DNA of 64,000 nucleotides from Cercophora sp. LCS_1 (GCA_036250225.1 JAPZLL010000002.1:1488001-1552000); one strand, 5' to 3'; counted from the first letter of the stretch, positions 24,001-36,162 are shown. The notes: generated by a model not told the origin, from the letters alone. Numbers and translations: made by a program.

Positions 24001-24400
24001 GCTCCGTCATTCGAAGCTCTCTGGCCAATGCCTCTCCACGGAGTGTCTGGCTGCCATCTCTGCCGAAGAAGTGCCGCACAAAGGTGCGAACAGCGCTGGG
24101 ATCCGAAGTCGGGCGGAACGGGAGGAGTAAGAACGGAAGATCGAGAGCTGCAAGCTAGACGTTAGTTTGGGCTGTCACACAGGGCCCGCTTGGGGCCACA
24201 TGAGGCGCTTGAGTTGATGTCATACCTCGTGCCTTAAGCTCCTCTGAAGACAGCTTGATCAATTCCTGAATTTCCTCGGGCTCAACCGACTTGCGGGCCC
24301 ATGCATCCTCCCAAACCTCCTTGACAGGCAGTTGATCGGCGAGATTTTGGCCTTTCTTCTTGCCATCCCGGTTCCTGAAGCGGGAGAATATATTCGGCAT
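21003..24400 (-). CDS. MSB1: Msb1/Mug8-type polarity protein with RhoGAP-like domain
   Basis: Five exons on the minus strand (24226-24400, 23902-24147, 23612-23840, 21150-23554, 21003-21097) encode 1049 residues. All junctions keep frame and rebuild a continuous Msb1/Mug8 domain: LDLPFLLLPFRPTSDPSAVR, HFFGRDGSQTLRGEALA, VVKWCWSRL, YELFKVGEHDSNMARDSF and GGYKSWLRAADATSHLFFAY. The third intron is a GC-AG intron (donor GCAAGA at 23611, branch CTAAC). Msb1 proteins help Cdc42/Rho1 and the cell-wall-integrity pathway in polarised growth and act at sites of growth. The first about 350 residues are the folded domain. The rest is disordered, with a Gln-rich patch, a Lys-rich segment near KKLQKEMSK, and a Pro/Val/Ala repeat tract, then a helical C-terminus. 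If the last 52-nt intron is retained, translation ends early with LEEQN. Confidence 0.88.
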
Positions 24401-27400
24401 CTTCGCGACTCGAAACAAGCGTCGAACGTCAAAGGTGGGACGAAGCTCGAGGCATCCGACGAAGCGAGCGAGTTATAGGGGGAACTGAACGAAGTGAAAG
24501 AAGGACGAGATGCGCGGTTGTCGAGTTCGAGGGGCACGGCGAAGGGAAAATTGGGGGTGCGGCAATGCGACAACTGAGAGAGGAAAAAGAAATATTTTGG
24601 CCTGCGAGCTGAACTTGGTTTCGAAATAAATTGGCGTCAGGCGACGAGGCCCCGAGCCGACGATGGACAGCGGAGATCAAAGGTGAGAGCAGTCGGAGTG
24701 TGCTCGAGGAAACGAAGGCCGTAATGGGTATCAACAAGGAACAAAAGGGAGGCCTAGCGGAGCTGGAGGTTTGGATGTCAGAGGAGGATGAGGAGAAAGA
24801 AAACGTCAAGCTGTTCAGGGGGCTTGTTCGCGGTTCTGGTCGAGCCCCAGGAAATTGCTCTGATGGTGGGCAGGTCTCTCCTTCGAGCTCGGGTACCTCT
24901 CTGCCGGGGTTGACGCTAAAAGCTACTTTTGTCTTGGTGACAGACTGAATCGGTATTAGTTCCTGCGACGAGGGTGTGAGCGGTGCTAACGACTTGCAGG
25001 CCGCCTCAGGAACACATTGGCGAGCACACGGCTTGGGGTTCGACCCGCGAAATGAAGGGCGGTGCTGGGCGCGAACGACAACACCTCGACGCCCGCAGAT
25101 GGGAGCACAGAAATCAATGGGTGGTTGGGGAACCCGAAAAGCGAAGCTTGTGCCAATCAGTGCCGACTGGGGGCAGTCTGGGGAATTGCTGTTCAGCGGC
25201 TGACGAGTGTTCGGCTTGCACTGAATATTTTGCCCCGTTGACATTTTCAGCATTCTGAATAATTCCAACGTGGGATGACATCGGGTTCCTGCTGCAAGTC
25301 CCCTGGTGCATGGAGGCTGGGGGTGGATGGAAGGAGGCACCCACCATCCCCACCCTCTCACTCAATATCCCCCCCCTGGGGTTCCCTATCTTCAGAAACG
25401 GGAGCTCTGGTCTTCCTTGGTTCACACCTCTTCAACAGCGCCGTTCCAGTTGTCTGTTAGGCCTGGATATCGGACAATTGTGGGGATATTCATCATCGGT
25501 ATCCGTCTTCGCGCGGCACCTGTCAAACACTAGCGAACGCCGGCCGTTGCACTTACACAACTGCCTGGGGGTTTGCGAGTCAACGCCTACGATGCTTCAA
25601 ACCGGAAAGTCCATGACGGCCGTCGTTGCTCGCCACTGACTCGAACGGCCTGCCCCGCGTTGTCGGCGCGGGGTCCCCTCACTCTCGTCATACATGCTGC
25701 CGTTGATTCTTCATCACGGCCCAATCACCCCAGTTCTTCAACAAGAAAGTGCCAACGCATCAATGAGTCCACCACAACCTGGTCATCGACCAGCCAGCGA
25801 AGCCGATCGTGGACAACTCGTCACAGCGATTGGCTGCCACTCGACCAACTGAAAAATCCCCGCAAGGCTCAAAAATCTGGTTCTGAGCTGGCAATGGCGT
25901 CTGATGCCACACCACTGGCATTCGGGATACATACTTGTGCTAAAGAGCCTCTTTGCTGCAGCCTTCTGCATCGTTATGTGTTGGCATCTGCGGCGCTATC
26001 CCACACTGGGGGCCAAAGAGGGATCGTCGAATGGCGTATGCTATCAACAACCCAACTTATTGCATTGAGACATGGCTATTGACCGCCTCTTCTCGCGACA
26101 TAAACGCATGCTGCGCGCGAGCCGTAGCGTAGCGCAGAAACCACCCAGTGGTGGCTGGGAAGGCATCTAGGCATGATTCGGCATCGAACAGTCCCCCACG
26201 AGTTGCCGGCCCCAACGCGCACACGCACACCCCTTGCATCAATCCGGTACACCGTCCACTTACACCTGACGCCCAAGATAGAGAAGCGGCCAGGGCCCTC
26301 TGTGTCTGCATTATGCTAAAGGCCGAGATCCCTGGACCTGCATGCGTTGTCTGCAGCATGTCAGTCACCACTTAGCTCCAGCCGGAGTTTTGATCATATG
26401 GTCATGCAGCGAAAATCATGAACCGTCCGAGCACTGAACGTCTGAGCCATGGAAGAGTGAACCAGCAGCAGCGTTGACTCCATTTCGCGGCCACCAGGTT
26501 AGATTCCGTTGGTCGACGACAGGAGAATCCACCAAGCCGGGAACTCGTTCCCCTCATTCACGACGGCGGCAGGTTCACATGCATCCACCGAGAATGCCCG
26601 GAAGAGCCAGCCACACCTAAAGATGATAGCTACAACGTCGTTTTGGCACAAAGCTCAAGTTGCTTGAAATCTGACGACATCCGAGCATGACGGTGAGCAT
26701 GTCCTGGTTGTCGCAAGACCCTGGATCGACAGCAACCGACCAATCAATGCTCGTCCCGAGACGGGTCGCCTTCCCGCTTGGGAGATCTTGAAGCCGCATC
26801 GCTGACGATGATAACATGACGGCTTGCGCATGAGCGACATTCTCCTCGAGGTGCTCTAATAAGCCCAGACTTTGTGTGAAGAGAGGTGATAACGTTGGCT
26901 CCCTCACCTTGGCAAGCTGTCTTGTTTGAAAACCATCATATCAGCGCCGCACCACCAAGAACCCTGAGAGGCCGCAAGGTATCAGCGAAAACCGCCGACC
27001 TCCCCGACTGTCTGGATCTTGACTAGTTGGTCAATCGGCCCCTGGCAAGCGGCCGCAACCTCGCTTGTGCAGCCATGCTGTTACCAAACGTATGTGACAT
27101 GAACAACTTTCCACTTTCCGGTGTACTCGCCGAGAATCCCTTCATGCGATGGCAACCTACAAACTGGATGGACCATACTCCCTCTCTCTAAGAGCAGAGA
27201 GAAATAACCAGCTTGGCACAAGCCACGAGTAACACGATCGAAGACGATCAAATGACGTCTCGGAGCCTAGGCAAGCAGTCGTGTGTCGTTCGCACGGCGT
27301 CAACATCTGCTGCAATGGAGATTGCGCAGCGCCCAGCCGTCGTTCGTTCGACACACCGAGGTTGTGCCCGCAACACGGTGTAGTTACCAAAGGAATAAGA

Positions 27401-28073
27401 TAAAATAACACTGGAGATGCAACGTGTGTCCAAGGCGTTTCAATATTATTAGCCCCTATTGCCCAGACACACCGAAAACCAAAATGGTATTGTTGAAGTC
27501 GTTAGTTATGAGCCTCTCATTACACCAGTGAGTCCATCTTGTCAAGAATTGGCAGGCAACGCAAACGCCTTCATCTCATGCGGCTCTCGTTTGCGATCAA
27601 ACACACAGCTTCTGCTGCCAGTGAGACAACCCGCGTGTTTGCCCCAAGTTCACCTTCTCGAACACACCCACGATGAGCGACCCACGAGAGGTAACCGCAG
27701 ATGTATTGCACCAAGCTCCATTGATTGCCTATCGAAAAGCCCCCAAGTCGATTTTGAGGGGGCCATTTCTCATTGCCCATAATTATGTACACAAAACTCA
27801 ACCCCCCCCCCCCCCCTTCCAAGTCCCAATACGAGAGGAGGGAGAGGTGAACACGACTGACTCCACAAACACCTAGCGGCATCAAGTCGTGCAACATCTT
27901 GTCCAATCCAACCCATAATAACCCTATCAACTCCCGTCCGCCACGAGAGCAGGGAACTGATGTCCCATCTCATCGTCCCATTTGCAACCCACCCAAAGAG
28001 GCAGACCAAACCTGCTTCAATCCTGAAACCACGTTCTCCTTCTCAAACCATGCAAATCAACGCAGCTCACAAC
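24401..28073. other. Gene-poor 3.7 kb gap between MSB1 and UNG1
   Basis: The part next to 24401 is the MSB1 promoter and leader. The 310-codon open frame at 24429-25361 (-) has no motif and Pro/Ser-rich chance composition. Nothing recognisable occurs from 25.4 to 27.7 kb. A 15-nt C run lies at 27802-27816. The part next to 28073 should be the 3' end of the UNG transcript. Confidence 0.5.
27802..27816. repeat. Poly-C homopolymer (15 nt)
   Basis: An uninterrupted run of 15 cytosines in intergenic DNA. It is a likely length-variable site and a possible sequencing-error site. Confidence 0.9.
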
Positions 28074-29226
28074 TTACTCCTCGGCCTCGGCCTGAACTTC
28101 AGGAGCAATATTCTCCGACCCATCAGCCACAGCCTTCTTGATCTTGTCAGTGACCGACTCTTTCTTCTCCTTCTTGGGCTCTTCCTTCTCCTTCACCTCC
28201 TTCACCTCCTCCTTCTTCTTGAAGACGCTAGCCCCCGGTGTAAGCGCCCAATCCACCCTCCCATCTTCGCCATATCTGCCCTTCAACCACTCATTCGCCG
28301 TCTTAAAGTGGCCGCACGTGAAGAAGCCCCTAGCTGCGCTCAACGGGCTGGGATGCACACTCTTGAGCACAAGATGTCTCTTGGCATCCACCTTTTGCAC
28401 CCTCTTGCCAGCGGGCGTGCCCCAGGCCATGAAGACGACGCCGCGCGTCCGCTTGGCCGCAACCAGGTCAATCACCTTTTGCGTGAAGCGCTCCCAACCG
28501 CGGTTCGAGTGCGAGTTGGCCTCGTGCGCACGCACCGTCAGGCATGTGTTGAGCATGAGAACACCGCGATCTGCCCACGGCGTCAGGAGGCCGCCGCGGT
28601 TCGGCGGGGGCTCAAAGGCCGGGTAGTCATTCTTGAGGCAAGTGTACATGTTGCGGAGCGAGGGCGGGCATGGGGTCGGCGGGCGGACCGAGAAGGCCAG
28701 GCCATGGGCTTGGTTGACATTGTGGTAGGGATCTTGGCCGAGGATGACGACTTTGACGGTGGAAAAGGGGGTGTGACGGGACCTAGTGGTGTGTGTTGTT
28801 AGCTGGGTTGGGGAGAGAGTGACCGTGTGTGTATGCAAAAGGGGAAAGTTACCAGCTGTAGACGTCTTCTCTCGGGGGAAACACCTTCTTTCCGGCAGCC
28901 GTCTCGCGGTCGATGAAGCGCTTGAGCTCGAGGAACTCCTTGGTCGTGATCTCATCTTTGAGATGGGCGAGCCAGCTCTCGTGGAGGGTGTCAATCTCGA
29001 GCTTGAGAAGAGTCTTTTGCTCGGGTGTGAGAGTGGCCACCCATTTGGCCTTGTCGAACTTGGAGGCTGTTGGCTCGGAAGCTGCGGCTGTCCCGGAAGT
29101 GCTGCTTCCGCTGGTTGCTGCGGGCTTGGGAGCACCGAAGAATGAGGTGATGCTGGCGTTCTGCTTGGGCTTCTTGGAGTCAGGGCCTGCCGCCAGAGCA
29201 GCAGCCTTGCGCTTGAGAGTAGACAT
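28074..29226 (-). CDS. UNG1: Uracil-DNA glycosylase (family 1 UDG)
   Basis: Exons complement 28853-29226 and 28074-28782 give 360 residues; an in-frame ATG three codons upstream (29235) is an alternative start. The 70-nt intron has donor GTAACT, branch CTAAC and acceptor TAG, and restores DVYSWSRHTPF. The enzyme removes uracil from DNA to start base excision repair. Catalytic motifs are GQDPYHN with the water-activating Asp142, and HPSPLSAARGF with His268. The N-terminus carries a PCNA-binding-like box, NASITSFFGAPK, where the usual first Gln is Asn, next to a basic patch (KRK, KKPKQ) that may be a nuclear signal. The C-terminus has an unusual extra about 50 residues rich in Lys and Glu (KKKEEVKEVKEKEEPKKEKK) that I do not know from yeast or human UNG. 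Upstream of the start the frame stays open without ATG. Confidence 0.93.
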
Positions 29227-30486
29227 TGCTTGCATAGAGGTTGGTCCTGTGAGAGAGGCGGCAGGTACGAGGCTCCGGGTGACCAGTAAACAGTGTCTCG
29301 CCCAGAGGGTGTGGTGTAGCTGTTGAAGAGGGAAGGAAGTTGGGAGACGGGCCACAATCTTGAGAATTATGGGGTCACGAAGCACACTCGCAGGCAGGAG
29401 TGGGAAAAAGAAAGATTTAAAAGTCCGGTGAGTCCAAGCCACGACGTCGTCCGCACACCAGACCGGGGAGGGAGCCGGGGATCTTGAGGTGAGGTTGAGG
29501 AAAACGAGGGAGGCTTCCGGGCCAACCAATTGACAAGATAGTGTTGAATCCCACGCTCACTGCCTGTTTCCAGCTTGACTAACCCAGCAGGGCAGCAGCC
29601 AAAGGGCAAATGTTGGGTGGGCTTAGCCCCAGCGGAGAAAAAAGAACACAAGGTCGCGCGTTCGCACCCTGGAGCCCCCCAGCCGAGACGCGGTTTTGGC
29701 GTGCTCATTGACACGAAAAGCACGGCCACGGGACGCGTCTCCCGGGGTTTTTAGTGGACAGCTCAAGCGCCTCAACCCCCTCATCCCGCCCCTAATTCCT
29801 CCCGAAAACCAGGGAAACTGGCAGGGAAACAGGGAAGCAACCAACCCGTGGAGTAAAAATGGGGAAGTGCCGGCCTGAAGGAGGTATCAATTGCGTCTTC
29901 AACTTCCAGAAGCCAATTGGTATCTCGAACTGCAGCATCATGAACTGGCACGATCACGTCCTCCTGTGGAGCACACAACAGGGGTTCAAACGACTTGAAC
30001 CCACAGGGTTCCCCCTGAGCGCGAGCTAGGCGCGCCGCGGGAAGCCTCGTTTCAGCCTGCACGCGACCACCAGCGTGTTTGATTGATGGATTGCTCCTGC
30101 AAGCACTTAAACTTTTTCAAGCAACCTCCCCACCAGAACGACTGGCTTCGCTTGCTTGTCCATCCTCATCTTGTGGGGCCATTTGACATCAAGCCCGTCA
30201 GCGTGCATTCCGAGTGATGAGGGGGATTTGCGGGGCACCTTTGTTTGCTCGCACAGCCTCCTAGCAAACAACCTCAGCATCAAAGATTTCAAGGGGTGTT
30301 TGTTACCCTGGGAAAATGTGTGTATTCCAATCCATTTTGTAAACCTGAATGCAAGCGCTATGTCTATGTCCATTAGCTTCCACCCGCAAGATGATACTAT
30401 ACAACCACGGCAAAGTGTTCCAGTAATGATAGCCGCCCATCTCGCCCTTGATAATAGTGGTACAGCTCTCAATGGGTGAGAAAGAA
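29227..30486. other. Intergenic, UNG1 promoter and TED1 3' region
   Basis: About 1.3 kb between two minus-strand genes. The UNG reading frame remains open upstream of its first ATG for about 100 codons, to about 29529, with an Arg- and Leu-rich, acid-poor stretch. Nothing else coding was recognised. Confidence 0.5.
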
Positions 30487-32709
30487 TCACCCTTTCCACG
30501 CCAACCATATAAACGTCAAGCCTGCCATCCACACAACCCTCCATGTCGTAGCCCAGAATTCTGTGAGCGTTACTTTCCAGGCCGATTCTTTCTTGGTGCT
30601 CGCAGCCTTCCACTTCCCGCCGTCGTATAGCTCCTCGCTTTCCGAGGGTATCTGGATCCTTGGTGCCCTGGCACCCGTCCAGCCCCACTTACCATGGCCA
30701 TGACCCTTCTTCGAGTGACCGCCAGGTGATCTGGGGGCATTCCTCACCTGTGCCGACAGACCGTTGGGTTTTATTCCTGGCGTAAACGACCCACTCCGGT
30801 CGCGCGTGTGAGTCCCATGGCTAGAGCGGGAAGCTGAGAAACCAGCCGAAGGAAGCGCATACTCGTCATAATCCTCGACTTTGGCCTTATAGGTCGGGAG
30901 AAGACACCGGATTTTTGGCTCTGGGTCGAGAGCAAAGCGTGGGAGCTTGAGGAGAGGAACCAAGAAGGCGCGTGCTGCCAAGACGATGATGCTGAGGGCG
31001 GCGAACGAGGCGTAGTGGAGGTAGGTGGATAGCTGAGAGGGAAGAAGGCATAAATGGGTTTGTATTGTGGGTTTCCCTTCTCCGGCCAGGGGTTTTCCAT
31101 GCTCGTCGATGGGGTTGTATAAACTGACCATCAGGAAGCCTGGCTTCGAAACACCCATGACCATGCTGATGCTCTTGACCGTGATCTCTGCCACATTTCC
31201 CTGCTTGGAGTCGTGCGTGATCTCACAGTAGTCATGGTCGTCACCCGAGAAAGCATGTACAACATTACCAACTTTCTTGACCAAGCTGATCGAATCTTGC
31301 TCAGAGAGGACATTCGAGTACTGATAACCCCTGGTAACCCTGATCGCATTGCGTTCGTCCGGGTTTACTGGTTCAGTTTGCCCCTTCGGAGGCTTTGTCG
31401 GTGGCCAGTGTTCTCGCATTGGTCCGCACGGGGTCCCGCTTGGTCGGTAGAGCGGGACATGGGTCAAAAGAATCGTAGGTAGCTCCGGTGTTTCCCTTCC
31501 AAAGCTCGGCTTGTCGCCAAAGTCCGCTTCTTCCAAGTCTTCTATCGTGTGGTTGAGCCTGGGCTCTTGGATCTCGCCCCTCAAAAACCGCAACTCCTTC
31601 TCAACCGCCTTTTGCTTCGTACGTTTCATATTATTGAGGAAAATCTCGGCCGGCATATAGATAGGTCGTAGGTCATGTCGTGAAGCTTCGTCCGAATTGG
31701 CCGCACTCATTGACACAGTGTCGACGGAAACGAACGTATGGTTGCCGACCACGTCCACTCTGTTTCCTTCTCCAAAGTAAGTCTCGAACCTGTCCCTTAC
31801 GGCGACCTTCACGTCAGCCCCGAAGCCCAGATCATGGTTTCCAGGCAAACTGGCAATCAGCTTCCTCCTCTTCTCCTCGGCGCCAGGGATCCTTCCTGCC
31901 TTCACCCACGGCGGGAAGAAGATGTCCCCAAACCGAGCATACTCCTTCAGCCAAAAGTCCTCTCCGTACTTCTTTTTCCAACTCTTTACATATTTCTGTT
32001 CGTTCTTGGGGTGCTGACTCGCCCACTCGGCGTCCCGAAAGTCGCCATGCGCCGTCTTCCACTCCCTCCCTCCGTCGAATAAATCCCCAAGGAAAAAGAT
32101 ACTGTCCGGCGTGAGTTGCTCGTTCAATTGTCCGTACGAGCGTCGTAAATAATTATCCGTGATCAAAACCGTCAATGAGCTCAGTGGCCATGGTCGCCCA
32201 GGATACGAATGCGGGTCGACAAGCTGCGGATCGGCCACCAAGGCAACGCGGTGAGGTTCGGCACCGGGAGACTGTCGTCACACAATGCCATCAGCCCTAG
32301 TCAACCCGCCAACAGTTCACATGGTACTCACCCATTTCTCCCAATTCTTCCACTGGCAGCTCTCCACCCTGGAATGAAAGACCCACCTCTCTCCCCAGAG
32401 CAATACCAGCACCCAAAGCCCAACCAGCAAATGTGGGAAGCTAAGCAGCCGATTGTAGGTCAAATTCCGTTGCAACTGACGCGCCGCTGACACCGCGGAA
32501 GCTAGCACCATGTGCCGGCCGCGCTCGTTCCAGAATCGCCATAGAGCGCGAGCACTGTAAGCGACAAAGGCTTTAAGGTCGTCTAAGAGTGACGAGTCAG
32601 AGTCCCGGCGACTGTGTTGGCGCTGGTAGTTGTTTCCGTAACCACCGTACCCGTACCCGTGCCCGCGGCTCTTGCTGCTGCTGGCGGTGCTGCTATAGTA
32701 CGGCGCCAT
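30487..32709 (-). CDS. TED1: ER membrane metallophosphoesterase of the Ted1/Cdc1 family
   Basis: Exons complement 32332-32709 and 30487-32271 encode 720 residues; the 60-nt intron (donor GTGAGT, acceptor CAG) is phase 0 and yields SPGAEPHRVALVADPQ. Family members remove ethanolamine phosphate from GPI-anchor mannose in the ER, and Cdc1 is linked to Mn2+. The metal-binding blocks of calcineurin-like phosphoesterases are all present: VADPQLVDPHSYPGRPW (Asp140), FFLGDLFDGG (Asp189), LPGNHD, LLTHVPLYR and FSGDDHDYC. A hydrophobic segment in exon 1 (LLSFPHLLVGLWVLVLLW) and another after the catalytic domain (YASFAALSIIVLAARAFLV) place the catalytic part in the lumen; a third short one (VWMAGLTFIWLAW) ends the protein. 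The first about 45 residues are Ser/Tyr/Gly-rich. Ted1 or Cdc1 orthology is not settled by sequence alone. Confidence 0.88.
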
Positions 32710-32752
32710 GGCACGATGCAGTCTGCGCCATTCCCGTACGACCAGTCGCGCT

Positions 32753-32792
<40 letters not shown>

Positions 32793-33697
32793 TTTCGAGG
32801 GAATTGGTATTTAGAATGGTATTTCGAAACGGGAAAAGGAGAGGAGGCGACGAGATCCGAGGCGATGGAATGGGAGATGCGATGTGGCTCTGTCAATGAT
32901 GCGCCCCAGGGTCCCCTGCAGGGCGACAGCTCGACTCCACCGGGAATGAACGGCGTGGGGTAAACAAGAGACTAAACAAAATGTCGCCGAGGCTCGAACG
33001 CGAAGTACCTACTGTTGCAAAAAGAAGGGAAAAAAAAGAGGATTACCTTGGTCGACCCTTGACTTAGCCGGTTCGCGATTGAAAGACTGAAGGCTTGAAT
33101 TTCCCGGCACGAAAAACGTTGCCGATCCGCCAGGTGCACGGCCGAGCCTTGGCGGATCGAGACTGAGGTTGCAATCGCAGAGCCAACCAGAATCGGAACA
33201 AGACCAGCTGAACACCTTGCCCCTGCATAAGCTTCAATGCGGAACATTCCACTGGGCCAGCGCCTTCCAGGAATAGATATCACAACAAGTTCAGGGATTT
33301 GAGTTGACAGTAACGTTCTCTCATCGTGCGCGCGCGCGGGTCATACAATGCTGCTGCGGCAGCGGTGGCACTCGAGCAGACCACCATCTCACTCCAAAGC
33401 AGAGATTTCGAGAAATCAGAATCACTAACACGCCGGGCTCCGAGTGATTGCAGAACAAGGTATGTAAGGTGGGTGTAAATTGATTCAAGCCGCCTCTGTC
33501 TGCATGCCTCTCTTTCTGGGAGAAGACAACGGGATATCAGGTTCTACGAGGCCAACAGCAACGGGCTAACTCAGATATGTAACAAGAAGTGAAAGAGTTT
33601 TTGATCTCGACCAACCCCGAACCTGGAAAGATGGGATCAGGGTGCCCCTTTTGTGTTTTTAGGATCTCTGCTCTTCAACCAATGAACCATCCCGAGT
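32710..33697. other. Intergenic, TED1 promoter and 3' flank of the small secreted gene
   Basis: Apart from the TCG repeat, I see no gene or structured RNA in this 1 kb. A CG-alternating stretch (cgcgcgcg) occurs at about 33330. Confidence 0.5.
32753..32791. repeat. (TCG)13 microsatellite in the TED1 leader region
   Basis: Thirteen perfect TCG units (CGA on the TED1 sense strand) begin 44 bases upstream of the TED1 ATG, so they are probably transcribed in the 5' untranslated region. The length is a multiple of three, but no ATG-led frame uses it. Confidence 0.9.
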
Positions 33698-34371
33698 TCA
33701 CTGGATGGTATAAATATCGTCGTCGAGGGGTTCGTACACGACTTGAACGTCGATGTAGTCCTGAGTGGTCCAGGCCTCGGCTATTTTGGTCAGCGACTTG
33801 ACAGTAGAGGGTGCATCATCGTAGGGAACATACGAGACTTGAAAGTCAACACCCAATCGGCATTTTCACCCCGGGGATAGGCAGCCCAGCCGCCTTTCTT
33901 GCCCTCGTATGTGACAGAGTTCTCAGCTCTGCCACCAGCGCCATCACGACCACCAAGACGGAATTGCCAGTCGACGGTTGTGCCGGGCAAGAACTGGATG
34001 CCGGCAGGGTTGGGGAGAATGTTGGCGTCGAAGAGGCCATTCTCACCAATGAGGGCGAGCAAACTCTCCTGAGAGCTTCTCGGGTATGTTCGCAACTCAA
34101 CAAGGCCTGTCTTCTTATCCGCCACCGCGTAAACCTCAAGAGGCTTCGCGGTGCGTGACTTGTGGACTCCGACCACGTTGTTGTCGACGCTCAGGATTCT
34201 TCCATCAAGCTCGGAGTGTCGCCTGTCATGATGTGAGTTTAGAGTTCGGATTTTCTAGACCAACACTTACGAGACAAGCTTGAGCTTGTAAGCAAAAGCG
34301 TCAGGGGCAGGAATGATCGGGCTAGCCACGACAGCAGCCGAGAAGAAGGAGATGGCGAGTGTCCACTTCAT
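33698..34371 (-). CDS. Small secreted protein without cysteines, function unknown
   Basis: Three exons on the minus strand (34271-34371, 33834-34222, 33698-33780) give 190 residues. Intron 1 has donor GTAAGT and acceptor CAG. Intron 2 (53 nt) has donor GTATGT, branch CTGAC and acceptor TAG; without it translation would stop early inside the intron. After splicing the C-terminus reads EAWTTQDYIDVQVVYEPLDD and ends at IYTIQ. The start MKWTLAISFFSAAVVAS is a clear signal peptide. The mature part has no cysteine, which is unusual for a small extracellular fungal protein. It contains Gly/Trp/Arg-rich segments (TVDWQFRLGGRDGAGGR, KKGGWAAYPRGENADW) suggestive of a beta-rich wall or surface protein. 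I do not recognise a named family; resemblance to conidial PhiA-like proteins is only an impression. Confidence 0.78.
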
Positions 34372-36162
34372 TGTGGTATCTTGGGGGTGAGGCTGAATGT
34401 TTGGTATTGAGGGGCTAGAAGGCTAGCTGAGGCCAAGTTGCTGAGTGTGGTGCTGCTTCTGGCGCTGCTTAGGTCTGTCCTGTCCAAGATGCTGGTCGTG
34501 TCAGGAACTCTTTATGGTTTCCGGTCTCGATCACGCCTTTGCCTTTCCTTCAACGGTCCTCTCTGAAAATTTTGGTGGTTCTGCATCCTATTGATGATGA
34601 TCCCACCAACGTCACCTCCCCTCATCCCACATGTTGGCAACATTCACACTGGAATTGATTGCGTAGCCTCCTTGGCGACACCCGCCTCAATTAAGGCAAA
34701 TATCGATAACCAACCTTTGCGAATTCTTCCGCTATCAGCACCTCGCAGTGCTCACCGTGGCAATCACACCCCACGCAGAGGGTTCCCATTGGAAAGGAAG
34801 GATTGATTGAGTGCCGACAGGCAAGAGAGCTTTCGGATTATTTTTAGCATGGAAAGCTCCCCAGACCGGGTCACCACCATGATGGGTGTATGATGCAGGT
34901 TGTGTCTAACATGGCCGCGGTCGAGATGGGTCGATATTAGCCGCCCCCAAAAGTCTGAGATTCAGCTGGTCGTATCCCGCAGGGTCTGCATAGTAGATGG
35001 GTGACAATGGCGACCTTCGATCGGTTCTAGAAGATTGCGCACGTATATGGCAGGTTTACTTCGCCTTCTACCCCCTAAGCTCCTTCCTCTTTCCACTGCG
35101 GACCGGGCAACCGCGCTCTTGCAGCTAATTAACCCAAATGAACATCGCCCCTTCTCTGAAAGCCGTTTCCAGCCGGAGGCCGCTGTCGACTCCATCGTTT
35201 GTTTGCAAACACTTTAGATTTTGTTGCTCCTTCTCTCGTGGCGGATAATCCACAATGCCGCGATGCTCGCCATTCTCGGATCCGGGTTGACGAAGTCATG
35301 AGGGCCGATGCCGATCCTATTTTCAGGAGCATCTAATTCGTCTGGCTACTCGATCTTATATCGTCATCGGCTCGGATAACGCTCCCTGGAACGCAGGAGC
35401 ATGCCAAGTTACCGATCCCTGGCGCGCCACTACTGTACAAAGCATACAGAAACGCGCCTCGACGTAGCGTCACCCCTGTGTACCTTGCTTGCGGGCCACA
35501 CTATGGTTGACGGAGAATTCTACGGAGCTTGTCTTGTAGTGGGCCTCGAACATTGCTACCTACTTTACCAACCTGCCACCAGCTTGCTTCCGTCCCGCGA
35601 ATCCGGGGGACGTCCAACGTCAACACACCACAATTCTGAGTCTCGCAACCCTCCTGTACCAAAAGTCGGCCACACAACGGCATCCCTTTCCTTCTTTCCC
35701 AGTTCTGCCGGCGACACCCTCTACTCGAAGGGGCTGTGAAGTTTTCGCAGTCCGTCTTGGCTGCTACCTCAACTTCTCTCTACCATTGCGGGATCTTAGC
35801 CGCGAAGAGCAAACCCAACTCTAGTTATCGAATGCCAGCGCAGGATGCTCCGGGTAAAATACCTAGCTCTTAACACGAAACCTAACAGTTCCTAGCTATC
35901 TCAGAGTTGCCAGACAGAGCCTGCTATGAGGCTCTCGGAACGTTGATTCGTATCCCCGATTCCTTCTTTTGGATTGAGATGCATTCCAGGGAGTTCACCA
36001 CTCCCATGAAGAGAATGGCTTCTGAGCTTCATAAAGGGGTGTGTTCCGAGTTCTTCTGGGCATCTGCCGTCACCTCATCTGAGCCATCACTTGCATCTTC
36101 TCCTTCCCCTCGTCCGCCCATCTTGATAGCCAACCCTCCTGAACACTGGTGGCCTCGAAATC
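34372..36162. other. Intergenic region between two divergent small secreted protein genes
   Basis: These 1.8 kb should hold two promoters. The longest frames (35401-35739 +, 35907-36275 +) show no motif. I see no RNA gene. Confidence 0.5.

Noticed and set aside
24980..25060. Possible tRNA-like segment around a GGTTCGA string
   Set aside because: No A box at suitable distance and stems do not form.
24429..25361. 310-codon frame on the - strand upstream of MSB1
   Set aside because: Pro/Ser-rich chance composition, no motif, and it overlaps the MSB1 start region.
8344..33063. Shared 14-mer GTCAAGGGTCGACC at about 8345 and 33050, both near T runs
   Set aside because: In 64 kb several 14-base matches are expected by chance, and the flanks do not align.
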